A DNA stretch of 64,000 bases, taken from positions 124,001-188,000 of the forward strand of contig NZ_JAPYPC010000003.1 of assembly GCF_029937855.1 (NCBI RefSeq), given 5' to 3'. A program made the translations under genes and the position numbers. The first letter of the stretch is position 1. Every line of letters begins with the position of its first letter. The notes beneath the pieces are model-generated. The model saw nothing but the letters and a program-made list of their open reading frames with translations. It did not search any database and was not told the origin of the DNA. Positions 53,720 through 62,366 of the stretch are shown here, piece by piece. The DNA comes from Christiangramia sp. (GTDB taxonomy: Bacteria; Bacteroidota; Bacteroidia; Flavobacteriales; Flavobacteriaceae).

Positions 53720-54928
53720 TTAGTCTGCCTTTGCATCCTCAAACTGCTCCTGCAAAAACATTTTTGTTATAGTGAAATAGCGTCCTTTGGCTTCCTTCCA
53801 AAGAATATCCCCATCAGCGTACATTACAAATCTCAAATAGCGATTCGAGTTGGGTTGATTGGTAAGGTTCCAGTCCTTTTTAAAGATTTTCCGAATCTGG
53901 GTCAAATCAGTTCGAATCCGGGATTTGCCCAATCCATTCAATGCATCCACTGGACATAACTTTAGCTCATTAGAATCATCCGATTCCATAATAGCTAAGA
54001 GTAAACTGGCCAGCTCCTTCTCTACCCTATTTCTATTATTATGAACCAGTTTACGCAATGCTTTTGTTTCTATTTGCTCAGCGGTAAACCACATGCGTGT
54101 TTTTTTGCTGCTTTGCATTTCCCGATTTTTTAGGAAATGAAGAAATGCAGGGATTTCCTGGTTGAGAGATTCCAGTAATTCCGTTTTCTCTTTTTGTGCC
54201 TTTGGTACTTTCAGCACCCAGAACCGAGTTTCATGCTGATCGATCTTAATGAAGTTTTCTTCATTATTACTGCAGAGAATAAACTTGCCAAAGAATTCTG
54301 CTTCTCGTTTATCCTTTCCCTTAGCTTCGAGCTTATTATAATTAGTGGTACTAAGAAATTTTATTCGTTCGGTCAGTTCTTCCTTATTAAATAAGACTTC
54401 ATCAACGCAGATCAGTAGTTTGTTTGTCCAGTCTGAATTGAACTGACTACTGAAATCATCATTAAGCAGATAAGTAAGATTTCCCTGGAAGATATTCTTG
54501 AGCCATTTTAGAAACGTACTCTTTCCAGTGGAGCGTTCCTGGGAGACCAAACAAAGGATGGGTAGAATTTGAGTGGGCTTGGTATAAAGTAACTGCAGGT
54601 AATCCAATCCTAATTCCCGGTGTTCACCAAATATATGCGCTACAAAAGCTAAAGATCGTTTGATACTTCCTTCTTCCGGCGTATGGCTCAAAGGAGCATA
54701 GGTATTATAAAAATTATGGAAGGTCGATTGAAAATTAATATGGTCGGGAATACAGGTGAATCCATCATATTTTGGAATCTGCGCCAGAAAGGTTTTTCCG
54801 TGATCCTGGCGGATCGTTTCGATATTCCAGGGAATCAAACTTTGATTAGTGTGCCCGGAAATAGACGGAATTTGTACCAGTTTATAATATTGAGTGCCTA
54901 CCCGTATATATTCAATTTCAATATTCAT
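53720..54928 (-). CDS. Primase-helicase family protein (DUF5906-like)
   Basis: A 402-residue ATPase. The Walker A SQERSTGKST lies at 129-138, Walker B LLICVDEVLF follows, then a motif-C like KFILCSNNEEN, the order of superfamily 3 helicases. The C-terminal part shows QTRF-like HETRFWVLKVP and a wing domain. It would unwind origin DNA for the element's replication. It is upstream of the TOPRIM protein gene, separated by the iteron field. Confidence 0.85.
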   Translation of the reverse strand: MNIEIEYIRVGTQYYKLVQIPSISGHTNQSLIPWNIETIRQDHGKTFLAQIPKYDGFTCIPDHINFQSTFHNFYNTYAPLSHTPEEGSIKRSLAFVAHIFGEHRELGLDYLQLLYTKPTQILPILCLVSQERSTGKSTFLKWLKNIFQGNLTYLLNDDFSSQFNSDWTNKLLICVDEVLFNKEELTERIKFLSTTNYNKLEAKGKDKREAEFFGKFILCSNNEENFIKIDQHETRFWVLKVPKAQKEKTELLESLNQEIPAFLHFLKNREMQSSKKTRMWFTAEQIETKALRKLVHNNRNRVEKELASLLLAIMESDDSNELKLCPVDALNGLGKSRIRTDLTQIRKIFKKDWNLTNQPNSNRYLRFVMYADGDILWKEAKGRYFTITKMFLQEQFEDAKAD

Positions 54929-55134
54929 CTAAATTTGGATGCAAATCAGCTAAAACATTTACTGACAAAACATCAATTAAATATACTGAAAATCGATTAT
55001 AATTACATATTATTCAGTGATAATTTATTTTAACTAAGAATAGTGCAATTTAAAACTCTGAAATTTATTTTAAGTGCTTTTAAGATAGCAAATGGTGTTA
55101 AATGATTGTTTTTGTATTTTCTATTAAAACAGAT

Positions 55135-56352
55135 TCAGAAATTAATAACTGAATCTAGGGCTTCATCTGAACTTTTGTGAATGAAATTTGCTTGATAACC
55201 CATGGTTGTGCTTAAACTACTATGCCTATATAATTTCTGTAACATTTGTGGAGAAACTTTGTCTCCAGCAATATTTCCGAAACTATGCCTGGCGATATGA
55301 TTCGTAATTTTCTTATTTATCTTCGCAAGCCTTGCAATTTCAGATAGATTATTATTAAAGCGTTTTATAGCGCTTTTTATAGCACCGTATTTTGCCGGAA
55401 CTTCCTTAGCACCTACTTTCTTCAATTCTGGAAAAATGAAATCAGAATAGGAATTTTGGTCTTTTCTATAGAACTCTAAAATGGTGAGAACTTTATTAGG
55501 TAATTTTAGGGAATCAATTTTATTATTTTTACTCATTTTATAGAAAAGTCGGTCTTCTACTATATCATTCCATTTCATATTCAATACATCGGTAATCCTT
55601 ATCCCCGCGAGATAAAAAGAAAAAAGAAATACATTCCGGGTATGCCAAATAATACTATTTTCTTCTAGGGAAAGCTCTTCGATTTTAAGTATTTCTTCCT
55701 CATTGAGGCCTATTTTTATCGATTGAGGATATTTAATGAGTATTTTACCTCTTCCAAAAGGATAAAGGTTTTGCTCGATAACTCCCCTGCTTATGGCCCT
55801 ATTAAATAGAAGTCTGATAAATACATAGTAATTCATCACAGATCGCTCAGAAATATTCTTTTGAATTTTCAGAAATGTTTTGAGGCGTTTAAGCATTAAT
55901 TCATCTATCTCTTGAAAACTTAATTCTCTTCCTTTTGTGAATTCGAGAATTCTTCTCACTTTACCCCTATCTGAAATTGCCCTGTTGTATTTATTTGCTT
56001 TGAATAAATCGTCCACATGCTCGTTGGCTAATTCAAAAAATGAATTATTCTTTCTTTTATCTCTTACTGAATCCAAAATTTGTTTGGCAGTCAATTTCTT
56101 TCCATTAGATCCTGCTTCAAAAATAATATCATCAATTTGATCGAATTTTTTCCTAATTAATCTGTTTAGTTGGGCGTATTTAGGATGAGATTTTTTCACT
56201 CTTTCTCCTTCCTCACTCCAGTCGGTTGGATCTATATTATATCCGAGATATAAATAGCTTCTTCTTCTGTATGCTGTAACTCGAAAAGCCAACCTATATA
56301 TATTTTCTCCATTAGTCTTTTTTGGATGTAAAACTACCTTTAATTTTGCCAT
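55135..56352 (-). CDS. int: Tyrosine recombinase (integrase) of the element
   Basis: A 405-residue integrase. ATG 56352 is preferred over a GTG 45 bases upstream because it gives the usual start MAKLKVVLHPKKTNGENIYR of the Arm-DNA-binding domain. A SAM-like core-binding domain spans about 100-200. The catalytic domain has Arg in AGIRITDVL, the HIARHSFG box with His and Arg, and HSSLSTTMGYQ near the end with the Tyr nucleophile. It is next to the right junction, and the paired GGTAACAC boxes lie directly upstream of the start, so they may also control int expression. Confidence 0.92.
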   Translation of the reverse strand: MAKLKVVLHPKKTNGENIYRLAFRVTAYRRRSYLYLGYNIDPTDWSEEGERVKKSHPKYAQLNRLIRKKFDQIDDIIFEAGSNGKKLTAKQILDSVRDKRKNNSFFELANEHVDDLFKANKYNRAISDRGKVRRILEFTKGRELSFQEIDELMLKRLKTFLKIQKNISERSVMNYYVFIRLLFNRAISRGVIEQNLYPFGRGKILIKYPQSIKIGLNEEEILKIEELSLEENSIIWHTRNVFLFSFYLAGIRITDVLNMKWNDIVEDRLFYKMSKNNKIDSLKLPNKVLTILEFYRKDQNSYSDFIFPELKKVGAKEVPAKYGAIKSAIKRFNNNLSEIARLAKINKKITNHIARHSFGNIAGDKVSPQMLQKLYRHSSLSTTMGYQANFIHKSSDEALDSVINF

Positions 56353-56389
56353 AATTTTCTCGTTTACTTTTACTAAGATAAGAAATCTG

Positions 56390-56408
56390 GGTAACACATA
56401 GGTAACAC
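56390..56408 (+). repeat. Paired GGTAACAC boxes, right end of the element
   Basis: GGTAACAC at 56390-56397 and 56401-56408, separated by three bases, in the same orientation and spacing as at 42180-42198. The first box overlaps the upstream leader of the integrase gene. Confidence 0.6.
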
Positions 56409-56513
56409 TTTTAATGGTCTTGCTTGATTACAAATGAATACAAACAAAATGTATTTATTTGATTTATAGTTATTTACATATGTTTGAACTCATTTGATAT
56501 CTTCTTTGAGCAA

Positions 56514-56529
56514 ACTTAGGATCTAGTGC
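56514..56529 (+). repeat. Right attachment core (attR)
   Basis: ACTTAGGATCTAGTGC, identical to 42086-42101. It marks the right boundary of the element. Confidence 0.85.
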
Positions 56530-56564
56530 CGCGAGGTGTGAAGGTTCGAGTCCTTTCGCCCGCA
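56514..56564 (+). pseudogene. Displaced 3' half of tRNA-Leu
   Basis: The sequence runs from the anticodon loop through the variable and T arms (AAGGTTCGAGTCCTTT) to the acceptor CGCCCGCA, but there is no 5' half and no encoded CCA. It differs from the intact copy by compensated changes in the variable arm (GCC/GGT instead of GCA/TGT) and in the T arm, so it was once functional. It is most simply the original host end displaced by integration. Confidence 0.85.
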
Positions 56565-56573
56565 CAGCAAGAG

Positions 56574-56603
56574 AAAAGCCGACTTTAACGAGTCGGTTTT
56601 TTT
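56574..56603. terminator. Bidirectional terminator behind the tRNA fragment
   Basis: AAAAGCCGACT / AGTCGG with T-runs on both sides; a near copy of the terminator of the intact tRNA. From the other strand it may end the molybdenum operon. Confidence 0.75.
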
Positions 56604-56651
56604 ATTTAAATCTGAAAAATTACATCGTAACTAATAGTTCTACATATAATC

Positions 56652-57407
56652 CTAAATCTTAACTCCAAAACCATAGTTAAAGATCAACCTAAGCCCCACA
56701 TAAAAAACAAGGATCGCCGTTAAGATTCCGAGAAATTTAAGATTGAATTTCTTAAGGGAAAGATAAGAACCGATACTTCCGCCGAGCACTACGGCAAGGA
56801 TCAGTTTAAAGATTAGATCGTAATTGATTTGAAAAGTTCCGGCAACATTCAGCCCTACAACTCCGGCAACAGAATTCACCAATATAAACACTGAAGCCAG
56901 TGAGGCAATGATTCTGGGATTAGTCCATTTAAGAATATTTAAAACCGGGGACAAAAATATACCACCACCAATCCCGGAAATTCCTGAAAGCAAGCCAATG
57001 CTTCCTCCAAGCAGAAACTTCTTCGGCTTAGAGAATTCCTGCGATTCCAGTTTGCTTTTGATGAATTTCAGAATCATAAATATTCCTGCCAGCATGAGGG
57101 CGCTTCCTAAAATCAAAAAAAAGTAATCCTGTGGTAATTTCAACTGGGCACCTAAATAGGCCATGGGAATACTGAAAACGAAGAATGGCCAGATAAGCTT
57201 CCTTTTTAATATCCCGCTTTTTATATAAACGACTGTTCCTATGCTAACCACACAAATATTCAGGAGCAGTGCAGTGGACCGGATTTCATAAAAATCGGTT
57301 AGCACCAGGCTTAAAATGGCCAGGTAACTGGAGCCGCCGCCAAAACCAACGGAACTATAAAATAAGGCGATTAAAAAAAAAATAAACGGCAGGTATTCTA
57401 TCGGCAT
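56652..57407 (-). CDS. TauE/SafE (DUF81) family membrane transporter
   Basis: A 251-residue protein with about eight hydrophobic helices. It has the family repeat LLGGSIGLLSGISGIGGGIFL and FALFYSSVGFGGGSSYLAI. Members export sulfite or sulfo-compounds or are of unknown substrate. It is the last gene of the molybdenum operon, its start 1 base after the moeA stop, so a role in oxyanion transport is plausible but not shown. Confidence 0.88.
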   Translation of the reverse strand: MPIEYLPFIFFLIALFYSSVGFGGGSSYLAILSLVLTDFYEIRSTALLLNICVVSIGTVVYIKSGILKRKLIWPFFVFSIPMAYLGAQLKLPQDYFFLILGSALMLAGIFMILKFIKSKLESQEFSKPKKFLLGGSIGLLSGISGIGGGIFLSPVLNILKWTNPRIIASLASVFILVNSVAGVVGLNVAGTFQINYDLIFKLILAVVLGGSIGSYLSLKKFNLKFLGILTAILVFYVGLRLIFNYGFGVKI

Positions 57408-57408
57408 T

Positions 57409-58575
57409 TTATGAAATTAGAAAACACTCTATGAGATCACCTTTTTTAACCGCGGTTTCAGCATCCAGGAACGCCAGTGCATTTCCAAGCGCCATAGACC
57501 TGATCATTGATGAACTTTGGCCGTCCAAAACCTCCACCTGAGCGTTTTGAATTTTTGCCTTGAGAAAAGCAGGCCTCTTGGTCTTATTCTCAAAGTCATG
57601 GGCAAGGGGAAAAGAATACCTCTCCAATCCTAATTTTACTGAACCGCTTAGTTTCTGCAAAAATGGTAATACATATATGTAAAAACAGCTTAACGAAGAA
57701 GCCGGGTTACCTGGTAAAGCGAAGACAAATTTATTTCCTTTTCTTCCAAAATAAAGAGGTTTCCCCGGTTTCTGGAAAACTTTATAAAACTGCTCCTCTA
57801 CTCCGTTCTCTTCCAGCGCCTGTTTTACAAAGTCATAAGCCCCCACCGAAATTCCCCCGGAAAGTATCAGAACATCAGTTTTCTCCAATGATTTTTCTAT
57901 TCCTGATTTAATCGCTTCAAAATTATCCTCGATCTGTTTTTTAGCCTGGCATTTATATCCAAAATGTTCACATGCTGAAGCCAGTGCATAGCTGTTAGAT
58001 TCATAGATCTGACTTTCTTTCTTTGGTTTTCCGGGTTCAATTAATTCGTTTCCGGTGGTGATCAGATTAATAACGGGTTTCATAAAAACCTCAATTTCAG
58101 CAAATCCCAATCCGCCGATTAAACCTATTCCTGCAGGCGTGATTGTATAGCCTTTTTTAAAAACAAGCCTGTCTTTTTCTAACTCTTCGCCTTTTCTACG
58201 AATACACTGACCTTCTTTTGGCTTTTCGTCAAGTACAAGTTTATCGCCCTCAACTTTTGTTTTTTCCTGCATCATTACCGCAGTGGTGTTCTCAGGAACT
58301 TTCGCGCCGGTAAAGATCCTTACCGCTTCTCCTCTTTTCAGTTTTATTTCACTCTTATCACCGGCAGCTATTTCGCCCACGATTCTATATTCCGTAGCAA
58401 TCCCGCATACAGCATAACCATCCATAGCTGAATTATCGAACGAGGGCATATCAAATGGAGCCAAAATATCTTTGGAAATTGAATAACCCAGACACTCATT
58501 CAGGCTACGATTTTCGACCTTTAATTCAATCGATTGATCTTTGATGATCTTTAAAGCATCGTCTATACTTACCAT
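57409..58575 (-). CDS. moeA: Molybdopterin molybdotransferase MoeA
   Basis: A 388-residue MoeA, which inserts molybdate into adenylated molybdopterin. It shows PSFDNSAMDGYAV early, GGISVGAYDFVKQAL in the MoCF domain and FALPGNPASSLSCF. The C-terminal domain is complete. Its start codon overlaps the moaA stop by one base, so it is translated with the cofactor genes. Confidence 0.95.
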   Translation of the reverse strand: MVSIDDALKIIKDQSIELKVENRSLNECLGYSISKDILAPFDMPSFDNSAMDGYAVCGIATEYRIVGEIAAGDKSEIKLKRGEAVRIFTGAKVPENTTAVMMQEKTKVEGDKLVLDEKPKEGQCIRRKGEELEKDRLVFKKGYTITPAGIGLIGGLGFAEIEVFMKPVINLITTGNELIEPGKPKKESQIYESNSYALASACEHFGYKCQAKKQIEDNFEAIKSGIEKSLEKTDVLILSGGISVGAYDFVKQALEENGVEEQFYKVFQKPGKPLYFGRKGNKFVFALPGNPASSLSCFYIYVLPFLQKLSGSVKLGLERYSFPLAHDFENKTKRPAFLKAKIQNAQVEVLDGQSSSMIRSMALGNALAFLDAETAVKKGDLIECFLIS

Positions 58576-59567
58576 CAGCCTCCTATTGAAATCATTGAAC
58601 GATTGTTTTCATAATGATCTGCATCCATTTTTACATCCATGCCGTCGCGAGAATATTTTTTGGTTTTGATGGCATTGATGATAATATTTTCCATTTCTTC
58701 CCCATTTCTAAACGGCGTGAGCAGATCTGTTTCAGAATTCGCAAAAAGGCAATTCTTCATTTTTCCATCGGCAGTTACACGAATCCGATTACATTCATCA
58801 CAAAAGGGGTTGGTAATAGTGCTTACAATGGCAAAACTACCCACGTGGTCTTTCACCTTAAAATTGGTAGAGGTGCTATGCTTTGGATTTTCCAGCTCTT
58901 CCACATCTCCGAACTTATTCGAAACGGCATCTAAAATTTCCTGTTTCCCCACACCTTTGCTCCAGTCCCATTTATTGCCTTTAAAGGGCATGAATTCAAT
59001 GAATTTTACGGTAAGGTTTTTATGTTTCGTAAGCTCAATAAAATCATTGATCTCATTATCATTTACGCTTTTGATGAGTACAATATTCAGTTTTACTTCC
59101 ATATCCATTTCCAGCGCTTGCTGAATATTCTTCCAGATACGATCAAAATAATCCCGCTTGGTGATAAAAACCGATTTGGCCTTATCCAGTGTATCCAAAC
59201 TAAGGTTTATTTTTTTCAATCCTATTTTCTGAAAAAGTTCCAGGTATCTATCCAGCATAATCCCGTTGGTAGTGATTTTTAGTTTGACCCCCAATTTCGC
59301 CAATTCTTCCACCAGATATCCAAAGTTCTTTCGCACCAATGGTTCACCGCCGGTAAGGCGAATCGTATCCACGCCCAGATCCCGAAAAGTTCTCGAAAGT
59401 TCAATGATCTCTTCAATACTCATTATACTGGATTTTTCCATCAACTCGATCCCTTCTTCCGGCATGCAGTAGAAGCATCTAAGGTTGCACCTGTCTGTCA
59501 GGGAAATCCTGAGGTAGGTATGTGGTCTTCCAAAATTGTCTACAATTCTCTTTTTCTCTTCAATCAT
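58575..59567 (-). CDS. moaA: GTP 3',8-cyclase MoaA
   Basis: A 330-residue radical SAM enzyme for the first step of molybdopterin synthesis. The first cluster is in DRCNLRCFYCMPEEG, the second in CDECNRIRVTADGKMKNC, and the C-terminal GG tail is present (MISIGG), as MoaA requires. The gene overlaps moaCB by 8 bases and moeA by 1 base. Confidence 0.97.
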   Translation of the reverse strand: MIEEKKRIVDNFGRPHTYLRISLTDRCNLRCFYCMPEEGIELMEKSSIMSIEEIIELSRTFRDLGVDTIRLTGGEPLVRKNFGYLVEELAKLGVKLKITTNGIMLDRYLELFQKIGLKKINLSLDTLDKAKSVFITKRDYFDRIWKNIQQALEMDMEVKLNIVLIKSVNDNEINDFIELTKHKNLTVKFIEFMPFKGNKWDWSKGVGKQEILDAVSNKFGDVEELENPKHSTSTNFKVKDHVGSFAIVSTITNPFCDECNRIRVTADGKMKNCLFANSETDLLTPFRNGEEMENIIINAIKTKKYSRDGMDVKMDADHYENNRSMISIGG

Positions 59568-60456
59568 GTCTTTTTCCTTCTATCACTTTAAAAACGTGCA
59601 ATACATGCGGAAATATTGCATCCATGCATTCTGCGGCTCCTTTGGTAGATCCAGGTAAGGCCAGCACTATTTTCCCATTCATAATTCCTGCAACCAATCT
59701 TGACAGCATAGCGTACGGCATTCGCTGCTGACCGTAATTTCTCATTTGTTCCTCAACGCCTTTTAGTTTCAGGTCCAGCATTGATTCAATAGTTTCCGGG
59801 GTTACATCACGTGGTCCAACGCCCGTCCCACCGGTAAAAATAACTAAATCTGAACTTGCCTTTTTTAATGCTGATCTGATCTCTTCAGCTTCATCAGGAA
59901 TAATTTCTATTGTTGAATCGATTTCGAAATCTTTCAGTTTTGAAGCAATCGCTTTTCCGGCTTTATCTTCTCCTTCACCTTTAAAAATTGTATCTGAACA
60001 AACCACGACTTTCGCAGTGAGTCCTTCAGAATTGATTTTAAAGGAAGATTTTCCACCTTTTTTATTCTGAAGTCCAATTGTTCCAATTTCTACATTTTTA
60101 TCAATCGGCTTCAGCATATCATACATGGTTAGCGCGACAATACTGGCACCGTGCATGGCTTCCACCTCGACACCCGTCTTATAAATGGTTTTCACTGTAA
60201 CCGAAATTTGAATCTCCAGGCCGTTGATCTTATAATCGATGCCGGTATATTCAATAGGCAATGGATGGCAATCGGGTAACAATTCCGGGGTTTTTTTCAC
60301 TCCCAGTAATCCGGCAGCTTTCGCCATTTCAAACACATTCCCCTTCGGAACTTGATTTTCTCTTATCGCATTAATAGTCTCCTCGCTGGAAGTCCGCACC
60401 ACAGCTATGGCGGTCGCTTCCCTAAGTGTCGTTATTTTATGAGTGATATCTACCAT
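59560..60456 (-). CDS. moaCB: Bifunctional MoaC-MoaB fusion protein
   Basis: A 298-residue fusion. Residues 1-150 are MoaC (cyclic pyranopterin monophosphate synthase) with LLPDCHPLPIEY and VEAMHGASIVALTMYDML. Residues 155-298 are a MoaB/MogA molybdopterin adenylyltransferase with FTGGTGVGPRDVTPETI and ALPGSTKGAAECMDA. Fusing these two non-consecutive steps is known from several Bacteroidota. Downstream moaA overlaps it by 8 bases. Confidence 0.94.
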   Translation of the reverse strand: MVDITHKITTLREATAIAVVRTSSEETINAIRENQVPKGNVFEMAKAAGLLGVKKTPELLPDCHPLPIEYTGIDYKINGLEIQISVTVKTIYKTGVEVEAMHGASIVALTMYDMLKPIDKNVEIGTIGLQNKKGGKSSFKINSEGLTAKVVVCSDTIFKGEGEDKAGKAIASKLKDFEIDSTIEIIPDEAEEIRSALKKASSDLVIFTGGTGVGPRDVTPETIESMLDLKLKGVEEQMRNYGQQRMPYAMLSRLVAGIMNGKIVLALPGSTKGAAECMDAIFPHVLHVFKVIEGKRHD

Positions 60457-60484
60457 ATATGTTTTCGACTATAAAGTTTTAATT

Positions 60485-60515
60485 GTTACTTTTTTCCATT
60501 GATGAAAAAAGTAAC
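60485..60515. repeat. 12-bp hairpin between moaCB and moaE
   Basis: GTTACTTTTTTC pairs perfectly with GAAAAAAGTAAC over a 7-base loop. It lies in the 271-base gap upstream of moaCB; it could act as a terminator or be a dispersed repeat. Confidence 0.65.
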
Positions 60516-60727
60516 CAAAAAAATCTAGGCTTACGAAACTTTATCTAAATTTTAGAAACTCACGATCAAGAATGGATGTAATCCAAAATTTAGTATGCTC
60601 GAACAACCTAAAATTTTACGGTTCATTCGCTTTAAATTTGACGATAAACTATCGGTAGGCCATTTAGTTCTTCCTACCAGATAATTTAAATATCAATCAC
60701 TCCTAAGCTTTCGATACTCTCGATCAT

Positions 60728-61171
60728 CTAATTATTCACTTTCCATTGGTGTGTTTCATCTTTAAAGATCTCTTTTCCGAAAATAGGCACTTTGGCCTTG
60801 ATCTCTTCCACAAAATAATTGCATGCCTCGATAGCATTCTTTCTATGTGCCGAAGAGGTGAAAACGAAAAAGCATAATTCCCCAGCTTTCACTTTCCCGA
60901 GACTATGATAAATATGCGCGCAGGTAATGTCAAATTTCGAAAATGCCGCTTCCCTTATTTCATGGAAAGCATTTTCTGCCATTTCCTCGTATGCCGAATA
61001 ATCTATCGCACTCACAGTTTTCCCATCAATTGTATCTGCACGAATCTGACCTAAAAAGATACTATGAGCACCAATATTGGTCTTCGACTGGTGATTCGCA
61101 ATAGAATTAGCGATCTTTTCCGGCGGAATGGCGCCCTGTACAAATACTTTTTTTGGTTTTTTCTTCTCCAT
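60728..61171 (-). CDS. moaE: Molybdopterin synthase catalytic subunit MoaE
   Basis: A 147-residue MoaE, which with MoaD adds sulfur to precursor Z. Family motifs: AHSIFLGQIRADTIDG, AHIYHSLGKVKAGELCFFV, SSAHRKNAIEACNYFVEEIK and KVPIFGKEIF. It precedes moaCB by 271 bases, with a hairpin between them. Confidence 0.95.
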   Translation of the reverse strand: MEKKKPKKVFVQGAIPPEKIANSIANHQSKTNIGAHSIFLGQIRADTIDGKTVSAIDYSAYEEMAENAFHEIREAAFSKFDITCAHIYHSLGKVKAGELCFFVFTSSAHRKNAIEACNYFVEEIKAKVPIFGKEIFKDETHQWKVNN

Positions 61172-61244
61172 TAATTTCTTTTTGTAGTCTCCATTAATAT
61201 TTCATTTAAATCTGATTCAAAATTTCAATTTTTGCCCCCCTTGC

Positions 61245-61282
61245 GCGTAGTCGAAATGTCGATAAAAATATCTCGACTGCGC
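61245..61282. repeat. Stem-loop repeat of Flavobacteriia type
   Basis: GCGTAGTCGA pairs with TCGACTGCGC over 10 bp (one G-T), with an inner GATA/TATC stem in the loop. Neighbouring GCGCGTAGTCG and CTCGATGTGACG are typical of dispersed intergenic repeats. It lies in the 187-base gap between moaE and the ThiF/rhodanese gene. Confidence 0.6.
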
Positions 61283-61358
61283 CTCTCTGCCACCAGTGCT
61301 CGATGTGACGCACATATCTTCTCTTGGTTCAGGTAGATTCAGCATGAGGTTTTTTAAT

Positions 61359-62366
61359 TTAAACAATTATCGTTTCTATTCCTCCTTCAACATTTTTCAG
61401 GTGCTCAAAGCCATATTCATTTCTTAACAGCTCTACTACTTTTTTACTTCTTTTTCCCGACTGGCAGAAAACCAGTATTTCTTCCTCTTTGGGGATCTCC
61501 CATAATCGTTCATCTAAAACGCTCATCGGGATCTGAATGACATTTTCTGAATTGATCTTCGGCTGCTCGAAAATTTCCCGGATATCGAGGTACTTCTGTT
61601 CTGCATCTTTAATCCTACATTCAATTTTCACCGGAATTATTCCATTTTCCCTGATCTTTTCTATCTCTGTCGGTTTTTTCTGGATATTCAGTATTTGCTC
61701 TGAACCTGAAAGAATATTCATGATCTTTAACTTTCCGGAAAATATTTTTCCAACGCCCAATATGATCTTTAGAACTTCTGTAGCCTGAAGCATTCCCAAT
61801 ATGCCAGGTGTCACTCCCAAAACTCCGGTCGCTTCACAACTGATATTCTGCCGGGTTGTCTTCGGAAAAAGGCAGCGATACGTTGGCCCGTTTTGATAAT
61901 TGAATACCGATAACTGACCTTCATTTTTATAGATCGATGCGTAAACCCAAGGTTTTTCATTTAAAATGCTAGCATCATTGATCAGATATTTAGTTTCAAA
62001 ATTATCGGTGCCGTCCAGAATGATATCGTATTCGCTGAATATCCTTTCAGCATTTTCAATAGTCAGTGCTTCTTCAATGGCAACTAACCGGATCTCTGAA
62101 TTCAATTGTTCAAGCTTTTCTTTAGCAACCTGAGCTTTAGATTTACCAATATCGCCTTCACAAAATAATATCTGACGATGTAAATTAGACAAAGAAACCC
62201 TATCATGATCCATCAAACCGATCTTCCCGATACCTGCGCCAGCCAGATATTGCGCCGCAGGACAACCAAGTCCTCCAACCCCAACGATCAACACGCTGGT
62301 ATCCTGCAGTTTTTCCTGTCCGGAATTCCCAACTTCACTTAATTTTATTTGTCGGTCGTATCTCAT
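61359..62366 (-). CDS. moeB: MoeB/ThiF-type adenylyltransferase with rhodanese domain
   Basis: A 335-residue two-domain protein. Residues 1-240 are the ThiF/MoeB E1-like adenylyltransferase: GVGGLGCPAAQYLAGAGIGK, DHDRVSLSNLHRQILF and a zinc region YRCLFP/SCEATGVLG. Residues 245-335 are a rhodanese with active Cys in LVFCQSGKRSKKVV. It activates MoaD at its GG tail and may supply the sulfur itself. It overlaps moaD by one base. Confidence 0.93.
   Translation of the reverse strand: MRYDRQIKLSEVGNSGQEKLQDTSVLIVGVGGLGCPAAQYLAGAGIGKIGLMDHDRVSLSNLHRQILFCEGDIGKSKAQVAKEKLEQLNSEIRLVAIEEALTIENAERIFSEYDIILDGTDNFETKYLINDASILNEKPWVYASIYKNEGQLSVFNYQNGPTYRCLFPKTTRQNISCEATGVLGVTPGILGMLQATEVLKIILGVGKIFSGKLKIMNILSGSEQILNIQKKPTEIEKIRENGIIPVKIECRIKDAEQKYLDIREIFEQPKINSENVIQIPMSVLDERLWEIPKEEEILVFCQSGKRSKKVVELLRNEYGFEHLKNVEGGIETIIV

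Larger units (their letters stand above)
42086..56529. mobile_element. Integrative mobilizable element in tRNA-Leu, about 14.4 kb
   Basis: Bounded by direct copies of ACTTAGGATCTAGTGC at 42086 and 56514. Inside are, from right to left, a tyrosine integrase, an SF3-like primase-helicase, a TOPRIM primase, a MobC-like protein, a relaxase and a small membrane protein, which together form a replication/mobilization module read leftward. Cargo lies to the left: a PepSY-like lipoprotein, a dead IS256-family copy, a TonB receptor, a DoxX protein and an AAA/DUF4143 ATPase. No coupling protein or secretion-channel gene is present, so transfer would need a helper. Confidence 0.88.
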
